Origin: Candidatus Fermentithermobacillaceae bacterium
GTDB lineage: Bacteria > Bacillota > Sulfobacillia > Fermentithermobacillales > DUSS01
Assembly: GCA_020725645.1 (NCBI GenBank)
Contig: DYEQ01000034.1
Coordinates: 43,474-107,473, forward strand
DNA length: 64,000 bases
Direction: 5' to 3'
The notes beneath the pieces are model-generated. The model did no database searches. It was not told the origin of the DNA and saw only the letters and a program-made list of their open reading frames with translations. Positions within the stretch are counted from its first letter, which is position 1; every line of letters begins with the position of its first letter. Below are positions 16,825 to 24,957 of the stretch, one piece after another. The position numbers and the translations under genes were made by a program.

Positions 16825-17831
16825 CCCTGGCCCGCCTCCCCGTGGTCCTCGTCCCCCCGTGCGGTCCCGTCGTAGCTCCTCTGGTCCTGCTTCGTCGATT
16901 GCACTCGCGTTCTCTCAAGTTCCTGGGCTCGTTGTCTGGCCACGTCAGGATACTTGAGTACGAAGGAGACGTTTTCCTGCACACGTTTTTCGTACAGTGT
17001 CGGGAGTTGGGAGTCTATCTGCCCGAGCTCATGCATGAGCTTCTTTCCGAGGGCGGAAGCTTCCTCACACCAGGGAGTGCAAGGGAGAAAATCCCTGACG
17101 AAATAGGCGAAAACGTCGGGTTTCTCGTTTTCCCCCATCTCCTTGAGCTGATTGGACGCCCGCTCTTCCGGGCTGAGTATCCGGGACTTCCTGTCGAAAA
17201 CGTACCGCTCGACGCAGCACGAAGGGTACCCCAGGAGTTTGCCCAGCGCTCGCACAAACTCGGGATGGAACTGCTCGGGAAAGGCCATCTCCACAGGCGG
17301 GACTCCTTGAGGAGCTCTTCTCGACGCCTCGTAACGCAGGTCTTTTCTCAGGTCCTGAAGCGCATCCAGGCTCGAAGAAATGTCGGATGACTTAAACAGA
17401 AAGATCTCGCGAATGGTGGGCCTTGACTGGAGCTGGCGATTCTTCAGCCCGAGCTTGCCGGCCCAAGACATGAAGCTATCGTAAGACGGGGAACTTTTGA
17501 CCACTTCCTCGTAAATATCCGATAGCAGGTTAGCCTTGTACCGTGCTTCGGCCGCAGGCGACCTTTTCAAGAGTTTTCTCGCCTTGCGGGATAAGTAATC
17601 GCCTATCGAGTCGCCGGGCACCCACTTCCCCTGAATCTTTTGACGAAACCTCTCATCGATGGTGGCACCCAGTATAGATGCATCCGGCAGGTCATATGGA
17701 AATACCATCATCGAAGCTTGCCGCACTCCGAGAACGACTGCGAGGTAGTCCTCGATCTTCGTTCCCACCGGGATCAGGGGCTCTCTCATGAAATCCGCGA
17801 TCGTGTCCCTCTGCAAGGAAGCCACCCCCAT
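16821..17831 (-). CDS. DUF483-like cysteine-containing protein of unknown function
   Basis: The protein has 336 residues and no function I recognise. The centre contains GYPSCCVERYVF (near residue 205) and DFLPCTPWCEEASALGKK (near residue 248); the pairing of a YPxCC motif with a PCxxxC motif is reminiscent of DUF483, a family mainly annotated in archaea. Four cysteines in this arrangement suggest a metal or iron-sulfur site. The C-terminal 30 residues are Arg/Gln/Asp-rich and probably disordered. The start (ATG 17831) has a weak ribosome site. It is the first gene of the operon that continues with the uracil-DNA glycosylase (four-base overlap) and tsaE. Confidence 0.5.
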   Translation of the reverse strand: MGVASLQRDTIADFMREPLIPVGTKIEDYLAVVLGVRQASMMVFPYDLPDASILGATIDERFRQKIQGKWVPGDSIGDYLSRKARKLLKRSPAAEARYKANLLSDIYEEVVKSSPSYDSFMSWAGKLGLKNRQLQSRPTIREIFLFKSSDISSSLDALQDLRKDLRYEASRRAPQGVPPVEMAFPEQFHPEFVRALGKLLGYPSCCVERYVFDRKSRILSPEERASNQLKEMGENEKPDVFAYFVRDFLPCTPWCEEASALGKKLMHELGQIDSQLPTLYEKRVQENVSFVLKYPDVARQRAQELERTRVQSTKQDQRSYDGTARGDEDHGEAGQG

Positions 17832-17921
17832 TCACTTAAGGTCTTAGCTTTTCGAGGAATTACTATGAAATCCCTCTACGGTCCCCGGTAATCCGGTGCG
17901 CGGCAGTAAGCTCGAATCCAA

Positions 17922-17946
17922 ACGGGCGCCCTGGACAGGCGCCCGT
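17922..17946 (-). terminator. GC-rich hairpin between the MutL-type operon and the DUF483-like gene
   Basis: A perfect 9-bp stem (ACGGGCGCC with GGCGCCCGT, 7-base loop) lies 56 bases past the stop of the 18002-19123 gene. On the minus strand it is followed by only three T residues, so it is a weak intrinsic terminator or a 3'-end stabilising structure. Together with the neighbouring hairpin at 17965-17995 it probably closes the operon. Confidence 0.55.
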
Positions 17947-17964
17947 CACCGTTCCCAATCTCTT

Positions 17965-17995
17965 TCGGTCCCGTGACCTGGTCATCCGGGACCGA
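17965..17995 (-). terminator. Hairpin directly after the last gene of the MutL-type operon
   Basis: A perfect 9-bp stem (TCGGTCCCG with CGGGACCGA, 13-base loop) begins 7 bases after the stop codon ending at 18002. There is no T tract after it on the minus strand, so termination by it alone is doubtful; it may act with the hairpin at 17922-17946. Confidence 0.45.
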
Positions 17996-18001
17996 ACCCG
18001 C

Positions 18002-19123
18002 CTACTCTTCGATGATTTCGACGTTGGCCCGAGGTATCGTGACAACCGTCCCGTCCTCCAGCTTCGCGCGGAGGATTCGCACCTTAGCTTCGGTTTCTAT
18101 GACCTGAAGCTCCGGCGGAAGGTCCACTACCACGGCCAGCTTTCCGAAATAGGGCTGCCTGATGATCCGCACAGGTGTACCGGGGACGAGCCCGACGGAA
18201 AGATCCTGAGCTCCGAGGCTCCTCTTGGGTTTGTATCCGGGCACGACCACCTCCGGCCTCATGACGCCGGCTCTTATTTGCGTCGCGCCGTTTATCGAAG
18301 CTTTCATTCCCGAGAGATCCTTGAGAAGCCCGAAGGTCCTGTCGGCCATGCGCATTTTGCCGAATCCTTCCGTGACGATCACCGTTACCGGCACGTCTTC
18401 GTGACCGGTGATGGCCACGCCTATGTCGTGCCCGAGGTAAGCGATAAGGTCTGTGTCGATGATCCCGCCGGCAACGACCCCTACCGCGCCTACCTCCGCA
18501 GCCCTTTTGATGGCCCCAGCTGTCACAAGCGAACCACCCACGAGGATCTTTCCCTTGTGTTCCGGGCCAATGCTCTTGGCGTCCAAAACGTCATCGGGGT
18601 TCGACGCGAGGGCGGCGATTTGTCCTGTGGTCTCCCCGCCCACGCCGAAAATCCCCTGAATGAACGCACCTTCTGTCTTCACAACCACCCCTTCCCGGGG
18701 TAGGACGGATTCAACGGTTCCCTCGATGTAACCCGTCACTTCGATGGGAATGGGATCCTCCCTCAGTGTAACCTGACCTGTAACGGTTGATATCATCTCC
18801 AGGGTGCCATCGACGGGAGACTCTACCGTCTTGCGTACGAGCCCGAAAAAGGCCTTATATTCCGCAATGACCTCGCCCTTCTTGACCCGGTCCCCCTCGT
18901 TTTTGACCATGTACCACTGTATATCGCCGGGCTCGACCGCGAGCAGGTTGGCAATGCTAAGGGCTTGCGGATTACCGGGGATTTTCGTTCGGGCCACGAT
19001 GGTGTCGGGTGACACCGGGTCCCCTTCGGCAACCAGGACTTCGCCGGGAATGGGAAGGCGCCTGGTTTTACGAATTATCGCTTTCTCGGTCACTTTTAGA
19101 CCAGGAGTATACGCATGTGCCAT
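18002..19123 (-). CDS. Barrel-sandwich/KOW-like partner of MutL-family ATPase, module 1 (unknown function)
   Basis: The protein has 373 residues and no known function. The N-terminal half alternates short beta-rich segments typical of barrel-sandwich hybrid (biotinyl/lipoyl-like) folds (IPGEVLVAEGDPV, EGDRVKKGEVIAEY, ESPVDGTLEMI). No MK motif for lipoyl or biotin attachment is seen. A middle alpha/beta region contains GKILVGGSLVTAGAIKRA and ITGHEDVPVTVIVTEGFGKM. The C-terminus is KOW-like (VRIIRQPYFGKLA ... VTIPRANVEII). It is paralogous to 21628-22986; both end with the same TEAKV ... PRxNVEI block. The ATG lies 9 bases after AAGGAGGG, 15 bases behind the module 1 ATPase gene, and each paralog follows its own ATPase, so the pair very likely works together. 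Confidence 0.6.
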   Translation of the reverse strand: MAHAYTPGLKVTEKAIIRKTRRLPIPGEVLVAEGDPVSPDTIVARTKIPGNPQALSIANLLAVEPGDIQWYMVKNEGDRVKKGEVIAEYKAFFGLVRKTVESPVDGTLEMISTVTGQVTLREDPIPIEVTGYIEGTVESVLPREGVVVKTEGAFIQGIFGVGGETTGQIAALASNPDDVLDAKSIGPEHKGKILVGGSLVTAGAIKRAAEVGAVGVVAGGIIDTDLIAYLGHDIGVAITGHEDVPVTVIVTEGFGKMRMADRTFGLLKDLSGMKASINGATQIRAGVMRPEVVVPGYKPKRSLGAQDLSVGLVPGTPVRIIRQPYFGKLAVVVDLPPELQVIETEAKVRILRAKLEDGTVVTIPRANVEIIEE

Positions 19124-19138
19124 TTCAGCCTTCCCTCC

Positions 19139-21001
19139 TTAACTCGCCCTGGCGTACTTGCCAAGAGCTTCTTCTGGATACATGTCCACAGACTTGAACC
19201 ACTCGAGGAGCTTCGCTCGTCTTTCCTTGTCGTTCTCAGGCAAGCTGAGCGGCCTGCCACGGCAATCGATCAGCACCCCGACTACGCCGCCTGTGAGATC
19301 CGTCTCGACGGTATGACCGTTCCCCTTGCCCACGTCGAACTGCCTGGACGGGTGGACTTCCGCTTTTACTTTTTCGTCCACGCCGAGGGGAATTCGCTTT
19401 ATGGCACCGAAGGGCACTTGATGAACTTCTTCCTGGCCATTTTCTCTCTCGATCTTCACGGTGACGCACGGGTCGCCCGGCTTTACCCCGCCCGAAGGAC
19501 CCTTGGGGGATATCGAGGTCCCTAGTTTAATGAGGCAGTCTCTGTCGAACACCTGCATCGAAGCTTTGGGATGGATCGTCGAAAGAATCCCCAGCTGCGG
19601 CATCATGAATATCGAGTCCACAGCTAGCATCGTCATGCCTTCAGGTTGGAACGCGTCCAGGAGCATCATCGCAGCTTGCACCCGGCGAGGAGCGTGAGAT
19701 AGGACACCGCCCGATCCGATGAGCATGCCCAGTTGCATCATGTCGATGTAGCTCTGTCCGGTCCCCGTTTGCTCGAAAGTATCCGCGATAGTCCTCTCGA
19801 TTTTGATTCCTTTCAGGCCTACCGCCAGGGATTTATGGTGAATGAAGGCCAGCCGCAAAGCTTCCCTGGAAATGGCCTGCTCGATGACGAGCTCATCCAG
19901 CGTTTGAGGGATGGTCGTAGGCCGGATCATTTTATTCCGTATCCTGTTTCTGAGATCCGCCTCATCTATGGCAAAGGGGATCCACCTCATGATGTTCTTG
20001 ATCCCGGCCTCCAGCAGCACGTTGCAGATGGAGTAGCTCATCCCGAGGTTTGCCGACACGGTCCTGTTGAAATACTCGCCGAACACCGAGAACACGTCCG
20101 TCGTGGCGCCGCCGATGTCCACACCGATAACGCTAGTGTCGTACTCCCTGGCAGCCGTCTGCATGGCAAGCCCGACTGCGCCGGGAGTGGGCATGATGGG
20201 AACGGGTGTCCACTGCATGAGCTTGTTATATCCCGGCGCCTGGGCCATGACGTGCTCCATGAACAGGTTGTGAATTTCCTCCCTCGCAGGACCGAGGACC
20301 TCTTTCTCCAGGACTGGTCTCAAGTTGTCTACGACCCGGAGATCTGTTTTCTCGCCCAGGACATTTCGTACGTGGACCCTGGCGTCTTTGTTTCCCGCAT
20401 AAATGACGGGGAGTTTGAACCCCGTCCCCAACCTCGGCTTGGGCTCTGCGGCAGCTATGAGCTCAGCTATCTGGGCGACGTGGGTGATGGTACCCCCGTC
20501 AACCCCTCCTGATAGGAGAATCATGTCCGGCCGCAGGTTTCGGATGCGATTGATTTTCTCGTGAGGTTTTCTGCCGTCATCCACGGCGATGACGTCCATG
20601 ACGATCGCACCGGCGCCCAGGGCTGCCCGGGTCGCCGACTCGGCCGTCATCGTTTTCACGACCCCCGCCACCATCATTTGGAGGCCGCCGCCCGCCGACG
20701 AGGTGGACATGTAAATGTCCACACCCGAGCCGTCCTTTTGCCTCGGAGTGATGACGCCCTGGTCGTTCAACAGTTTTCTCCCCGTGAGCTCTTCCACCTC
20801 ACGGATGGCGTTCCTGGCGCCCATCGTGACGTCTTCGAACGGAGCTTCAACCGTAGTCGGAGCTTCGCCTCTGACGATCAGTCTGTACTCGTCTCCGACT
20901 TTCTCGATGAGGATGGCTTTGGTCGTGGTGGAACCGCAGTCCGTCGCCAGGATCGAGTTGATCTCTCCGTGAAGCTGGAAGCCCGGCTTTTCGTTGGCCA
21001 C
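19139..21001 (-). CDS. MutL/GlmL-family ASKHA ATPase-like protein, module 1
   Basis: This 620-residue protein belongs to the family named for MutL/GlmL, the accessory protein encoded with glutamate mutase, not the mismatch-repair MutL. Phosphate-binding loop 1 is D21-C-G-S-T-T-T-K28 and loop 2 is D295-I-G-G-A-T-T-D-V303, as in actin/Hsp70-fold ATPases. RGEAPTTVEAP, STSSAGGGLQMMVAG and MPTPGAVG are further conserved blocks. It is longer than typical GlmL (about 460 residues) through a C-terminal extension. No mutase, cobalamin or amino-acid fermentation genes lie nearby, so reactivation of a mutase is unlikely to be its job here. The GTG start follows GGAGGG. Confidence 0.8.
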   Translation of the reverse strand: MANEKPGFQLHGEINSILATDCGSTTTKAILIEKVGDEYRLIVRGEAPTTVEAPFEDVTMGARNAIREVEELTGRKLLNDQGVITPRQKDGSGVDIYMSTSSAGGGLQMMVAGVVKTMTAESATRAALGAGAIVMDVIAVDDGRKPHEKINRIRNLRPDMILLSGGVDGGTITHVAQIAELIAAAEPKPRLGTGFKLPVIYAGNKDARVHVRNVLGEKTDLRVVDNLRPVLEKEVLGPAREEIHNLFMEHVMAQAPGYNKLMQWTPVPIMPTPGAVGLAMQTAAREYDTSVIGVDIGGATTDVFSVFGEYFNRTVSANLGMSYSICNVLLEAGIKNIMRWIPFAIDEADLRNRIRNKMIRPTTIPQTLDELVIEQAISREALRLAFIHHKSLAVGLKGIKIERTIADTFEQTGTGQSYIDMMQLGMLIGSGGVLSHAPRRVQAAMMLLDAFQPEGMTMLAVDSIFMMPQLGILSTIHPKASMQVFDRDCLIKLGTSISPKGPSGGVKPGDPCVTVKIERENGQEEVHQVPFGAIKRIPLGVDEKVKAEVHPSRQFDVGKGNGHTVETDLTGGVVGVLIDCRGRPLSLPENDKERRAKLLEWFKSVDMYPEEALGKYARAS

Positions 21002-21130
21002 TGACGATTTCCCTCCCCCTCTGATACCGTTGGAAGATTATCTTTGAAAGCGAGAACGAATACGAAAAGAATACGACAACGATGCGGGAAAATCCTGTTC
21101 CGGAATTACCGGTCGGAAAAAAAGATATCA

Positions 21131-21547
21131 TCACCGCTTCTCCTCGCCGGTTCCGCGCTGCGCATGTTCCCGCATGCGCCGGGCTTCTTCCATCATCCGC
21201 CGGCGCTTCTCCTTCTCCTGCTTCCGCAGCTCCTTTGCTTTCCGCTCCTCCTCCTGCTCTTCCAGGGCCATCGCTTCCAACCTCTGTATGAGGAGTTCCA
21301 CGTTCTTCCTATCCTCGAAAAAGTAGGCGTAGTCGTCAAAGGTGTTGAAGAACGCCCCGATTATCGGCGCAAAAAAGTGCATGGCCTGTGAACCCAGGTA
21401 TGAGACGGGCTTATTCATTTCCAGAAAGAAGATGGCCGGGACGATCATGCCGAACTGCTTCACTCGTTTTGCGATCGCCTCGATCAGCTCGTCCCTCCGC
21501 TTTTCGTCAATGGGCTGAGGGAACTCAGGTTTAATGAGCCTGAACAT
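21131..21547 (-). CDS. Small protein with hydrophobic segment and long C-terminal coiled coil
   Basis: A 138-residue protein with no recognised family. After a charged N-terminus, residues about 33-67 are hydrophobic with a conserved-looking FFLEMNKPVSYLGSQ stretch, suggesting one or two membrane or membrane-associated helices. Residues about 82-125 are almost entirely Glu/Lys/Arg/Ala and should form a long coiled coil. I prefer the ATG at 21547 behind GGGGGTGG; a GTG nine bases upstream is possible. It lies between the two MutL-type modules, after a strong intergenic hairpin and 129 bases before module 1, so it probably belongs to the same system. Confidence 0.6.
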   Translation of the reverse strand: MFRLIKPEFPQPIDEKRRDELIEAIAKRVKQFGMIVPAIFFLEMNKPVSYLGSQAMHFFAPIIGAFFNTFDDYAYFFEDRKNVELLIQRLEAMALEEQEEERKAKELRKQEKEKRRRMMEEARRMREHAQRGTGEEKR

Positions 21548-21587
21548 CGGTACCACCCCCTTCTCTCCGGTTTACTGGCCAACGCCA

Positions 21588-21619
21588 AAGCGCGGGGCGT
21601 TGTAATACGCCCCGCGCTT
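21588..21619 (-). terminator. Strong intergenic hairpin after module 2
   Basis: A perfect 13-bp stem (AAGCGCGGGGCGT with its complement, loop TGTAAT) begins 8 bases after the stop of the module 2 partner gene. On the minus strand only three T residues follow, so it could be a partial terminator or an RNA-processing and stability element that sets different levels of the upstream and downstream parts of this operon. Module 1 has equivalent hairpins after its partner gene. Confidence 0.65.
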
Positions 21620-21627
21620 GGACCCGT

Positions 21628-22986
21628 TCAAAAGATCTCCACGTTGGGCCTGGGTACGACTACCGACTCGCCCGAACTCAGCAGGACCCTCACCGTCGGC
21701 ACCTTAGCTTCGGTTTCGATGAGCTGCGGCTGTTTGATGATCTCCTGGATCGTTCCGATGGCGCCGAAATAAGGCTCGTTGATGAGCCTTACGCGCATGC
21801 CCACCTTTAGATCCTCGTCCACGACCGCCATCTGTTTGATTTCCCCGTCCCAATCGGGGAAACTCACGATGACTTCCGGACGGATTGCGCCGGCACGGAT
21901 TTGAGTGGCGCCGTTCATCGAAACGGTGTATCCTTCGAGTTCCTTCAGAAGCTCCCACACTTCCCTCCGCATGGACAGCTGGCCGAAGCCCTCCATGAGA
22001 ATCACCGTGATATTCACATCTTCCTGGCCGGTTATCCCCACGCCCAGTTTCACGCCGAGCGACTGGGTCAAATTGAAGTAGTTTACAGTTCCGGTGATGA
22101 CGCCTTTCACCCCGATGTCCAGCGCCCGGGCTAAAGCTTCATTGGTGGCAAACGAACCACCGACGATGATTTTCCCGGCCACGTCATCCGGGATCATATC
22201 GGGGGCCAGTATTTCATCGGGCCCTTTGGTGAGAACCCTGAGCTCACCATGGGTTTCCCTACCGAGCCCGAAAATGCCGTTCACCTTAACACCCGGGGTT
22301 TCTACGACGCAGCCTCTATCCGGAATGATTTCGACTACCTTCCCCTGGATGTACGCCGGCACTATTACTTCCTTAAACGGCCTGGATATGGTGACCTTTC
22401 CCGTCTTCGTGTCGATGTGAGAAACGACACCCGAAACAGGCGCCACCGCGGTCTTGGTGAAAAAGGCCTGGGACTCGCCTTTTTTGGCGATCATTTGGCC
22501 TTTTTTAACTTCCTGCCCCACTTGCCTGATCATGTACTTGGGAAGGTCCTCGGGCCTGCAACCGAGCTCAAAAGCGAGGTCAAAAGTAACCGGCGGGTCT
22601 TCCTTTCTGAACTCTTCCCGGATGGTCACCCGTCCGGAACGACCGGATATGTCCTCAACGGTCCCGTCCGTGGGTGAAGTTATTTCCTTCCGGCCGTAAA
22701 GGCCACGCTCCGTCCTGGCTATGACGTCTTGCGTCCTGACCCTATCTCCGACCTTCACGAGCATGGCTGCGGGAAGTTCCTCGGGTTCGATGCCGAGCAG
22801 CCTGGCCGCGGGGATCACCCAGGGAATGCCGGGGCGAACGGCCAGCCGGGCGACGGGATCGTCCGGTTCCACCATTTGCCCCTCTTTAACCAGCACCTCG
22901 CCAGGAAGCGGCAGCTTCCTGGTTTTCCTGATAAGGGTGATATTATCTCGAATCCTAGCTGAGAATTCTGCCGAAGAGACCGCCAC
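21628..22986 (-). CDS. Barrel-sandwich/KOW-like partner of MutL-family ATPase, module 2 (unknown function)
   Basis: Paralog of the 18002-19123 product, 452 residues from the GTG at 22986, which lies 7 bases after GGGAGGG. The same order is seen: IRKTRKLPLPGEVLV, two barrel-sandwich-like segments (GDRVRTQDVIART; GQEVKKGQMIAKK), the middle block GKIIVGGSFATNEALARA and ITGQEDVNITVILMEGFG, then a KOW-like end (LINEPYFGAIG ... VVPRPNVEIF). It contains one more barrel-sandwich-like repeat than module 1, which explains the extra 80 residues. The start overlaps the end of the module 2 ATPase gene by 32 bases. No lipoyl-lysine motif is seen. Confidence 0.6.
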   Translation of the reverse strand: MAVSSAEFSARIRDNITLIRKTRKLPLPGEVLVKEGQMVEPDDPVARLAVRPGIPWVIPAARLLGIEPEELPAAMLVKVGDRVRTQDVIARTERGLYGRKEITSPTDGTVEDISGRSGRVTIREEFRKEDPPVTFDLAFELGCRPEDLPKYMIRQVGQEVKKGQMIAKKGESQAFFTKTAVAPVSGVVSHIDTKTGKVTISRPFKEVIVPAYIQGKVVEIIPDRGCVVETPGVKVNGIFGLGRETHGELRVLTKGPDEILAPDMIPDDVAGKIIVGGSFATNEALARALDIGVKGVITGTVNYFNLTQSLGVKLGVGITGQEDVNITVILMEGFGQLSMRREVWELLKELEGYTVSMNGATQIRAGAIRPEVIVSFPDWDGEIKQMAVVDEDLKVGMRVRLINEPYFGAIGTIQEIIKQPQLIETEAKVPTVRVLLSSGESVVVPRPNVEIF

Positions 22987-24859
22987 GTTTCTTCCCTCCC
23001 TGGACCTCCGCGACTTTGACGGGGAATTCGTTTTGGAACCGGAGAATTGCATCCACCGGGTAGGCGTTCATAGCTTGAATCCATGAGGTGAGAGCTTTGA
23101 CTCTTTCCCTCGGGTCCTCAGGTATTTCGATGGGACGCCCGCGCCCGTCGAATATGATACCCACAAGTCCTCCGTGGAGGCGCGTTTCAAAGGAGTGGCC
23201 TCTACCCGCCCCCACGTCTACTGCCCCGGCCGGATGGATCTTGCAAACCGCTTCCTGTCCGACGCCAAGCGGGATGCGCCGGAGCTCACCGGCGATTATC
23301 TTTTCCTCAACCGTGCTTCCATCCGGGAACGTGATCTTGACCGTCGCCATGGGGGAGCCACGCCTGACCTGTCCCACGGGGCAAATGGCCGTCCCGAGAC
23401 GCACGAGACAGTCTTTATCGAACACCTCCGCCGCGATTTCCGGATACAAGGTCGAAAGGACACCCAGGTGAGGCATCATGAAGATGGAGTCTACGGCCAG
23501 TTGCGTAACCCCCTCGGGCTGGAAAGCGTCCAACAACATGAGGGCCGCCTGCTCCCTCCGGGGCGCGTGGGATAGAACTCCTCCCGAACCCACCAGCATG
23601 TCTAGCTTCATCATCTGGATTACTTCGCGGCCGGCAGCTTTCAGCATCTCCGTTCGGGCTCTCCACAGCATGGAGATTTCCTCTTTCTCCACCTTCCGCG
23701 CGAGGCTCTTGTGATGTTCAAAGGAGAGCCTCAAAGCTTCTCTGGCAAGGGCCTGCTCGAGAACAAGGTGGTAGAGAGTCTGCGGGATGGTAGTCGGGCG
23801 AACCATCTTATTAGCTATCCAGTCGGATATTTTAGCTTCATCCATCCCGAAGGGTATCCACCGCAGGATATTCTGAAAGCCCGCTTCCTCCAGCACATTG
23901 CATATGGAGTAGCTCATCCCAAGGTTCGCCGATACCGTTCGCGTAAATGTATCCTCAAAACTGGAGAACACGTCGGTTGTGGCACCGCCGATATCCACAC
24001 CTACGATGTTCGCCTTGTACTGTTCCGCCATCAGGCTGATGATTTTCCCAACCGCACCCGGCGTCGGCATGATCGTCGTGTCAACCCATTGCATGAGCTC
24101 GCCGTAACCGGGTGCCTGGGCCATCACGTGGTTCATGAAAATCTCGTGGATAGCTTCCCTGGCCGGCCCGAGATTCTCCACGTCATGCCTGGGCCGGAGG
24201 TTCTCCACCAGGTGGACGTCCATGTCGTTTCCGCAGACGGCCTGGACGATATCCTGAGCGTCAACGTTTCCGGCGTATATCAGCGGCAGCTTGTAAGTAG
24301 CGCCGAAGCGCGGTTGCGGGTTGGCCTGCTTTACGATTTCCGCTATCGCGGCGATGTAGGCGACCGACCCTCCGTCCACCCCGCCGGACATGAGTATTAT
24401 GTCCGGTCGAAGCTCCGTGATCCTCGTAATCTGTTCCGACTGGGTTCGACCGTCGTCTACGGCGATCACGTCCAGTACCACGGCGCCGGCACCCAGCGCT
24501 GCCCTGTTGGCAGAACTCGCGCTGATGCTCTTGACGAGCCCCGCCACCATCATCTGCAGACCGCCACCGGCCGACGAGGTGGAAACGTAATAGTCAACTC
24601 CCCTGTTGCCTTGTTTCGGCCTGACCAGGTGACCCGTGTCGTCGAGGATGGGGCGGTCGACTAGCTCTTCGACCCGCCTCACCGCCTTCCTCACCCCGAT
24701 CATCACGTTTTCCCAGGGCGCTTCCACGGTCGTCGGCATCTCGCCTCTGGTTACGAGCCGGTACTCGTCTCCTCGCCTTTCTATGAGGATAGCTTTAGTC
24801 GTGGTGGAACCCACGTCCGTTGCGAGGATGGACTCAACTGGCTTGCCTCGATCTCCCAT
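22955..24859 (-). CDS. MutL/GlmL-family ASKHA ATPase-like protein, module 2
   Basis: This 634-residue paralog of the 19139-21001 product has loop 1 D15-V-G-S-T-T-T-K22 and a second loop DIGGATTDV. It shares long blocks with module 1, such as STSSAGGGLQMMVAG, ANLGMSYSICNVL, GSGGVLSHAPRR and VDSIFMMP. The C-terminal tail is basic (GGKKRGGLFGRILS). The ATG start follows GAGGAGGT by 6 bases. It overlaps its partner gene by 32 bases, indicating coupled translation and probably a complex. Retention of two full-length, motif-intact copies in one operon suggests a hetero-oligomer rather than redundancy. Confidence 0.8.
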   Translation of the reverse strand: MGDRGKPVESILATDVGSTTTKAILIERRGDEYRLVTRGEMPTTVEAPWENVMIGVRKAVRRVEELVDRPILDDTGHLVRPKQGNRGVDYYVSTSSAGGGLQMMVAGLVKSISASSANRAALGAGAVVLDVIAVDDGRTQSEQITRITELRPDIILMSGGVDGGSVAYIAAIAEIVKQANPQPRFGATYKLPLIYAGNVDAQDIVQAVCGNDMDVHLVENLRPRHDVENLGPAREAIHEIFMNHVMAQAPGYGELMQWVDTTIMPTPGAVGKIISLMAEQYKANIVGVDIGGATTDVFSSFEDTFTRTVSANLGMSYSICNVLEEAGFQNILRWIPFGMDEAKISDWIANKMVRPTTIPQTLYHLVLEQALAREALRLSFEHHKSLARKVEKEEISMLWRARTEMLKAAGREVIQMMKLDMLVGSGGVLSHAPRREQAALMLLDAFQPEGVTQLAVDSIFMMPHLGVLSTLYPEIAAEVFDKDCLVRLGTAICPVGQVRRGSPMATVKITFPDGSTVEEKIIAGELRRIPLGVGQEAVCKIHPAGAVDVGAGRGHSFETRLHGGLVGIIFDGRGRPIEIPEDPRERVKALTSWIQAMNAYPVDAILRFQNEFPVKVAEVQGGKKRGGLFGRILS

Positions 24860-24921
24860 CCGACTACCTCCTCACCCCTGCCTTCTGTTAACGACCATAT
24901 ACCCGGCCCTCGTGGCGATGG

Positions 24922-24943
24922 GGACCGGCACGGGTCCCGGTCC
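24922..24943 (-). terminator. Short hairpin between two-TM gene and module 2 ATPase gene
   Basis: Seven-base arms GGACCGG (24922-24928) and CCGGTCC (24937-24943) lie in the 98-base gap. There is no T tract, so this is at most a weak attenuating or stabilising structure, and transcription probably continues into the MutL-type genes. Confidence 0.3.
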
Positions 24944-24957
24944 TTTGACCGGCCCGC

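Noticed and set aside
7376..21619. GC-rich hairpins at 7376, 17922 and 21588 as copies of one dispersed element
   Set aside because: The stems share GGGCG-like runs but loops and flanks differ; they look like independent terminators or 3' structures.
18002..22986. Lipoylated or biotinylated carrier role for the barrel-sandwich proteins
   Set aside because: Neither partner protein shows an MK or DK modification motif in a hairpin turn, so covalent cofactor attachment is not supported.
19139..24859. DNA mismatch-repair MutL annotation for the two ATPases
   Set aside because: They have the ASKHA loops DxGSTTTK and DIGGATTDV, not the GHKL motifs of mismatch-repair MutL; the shared name is a coincidence.
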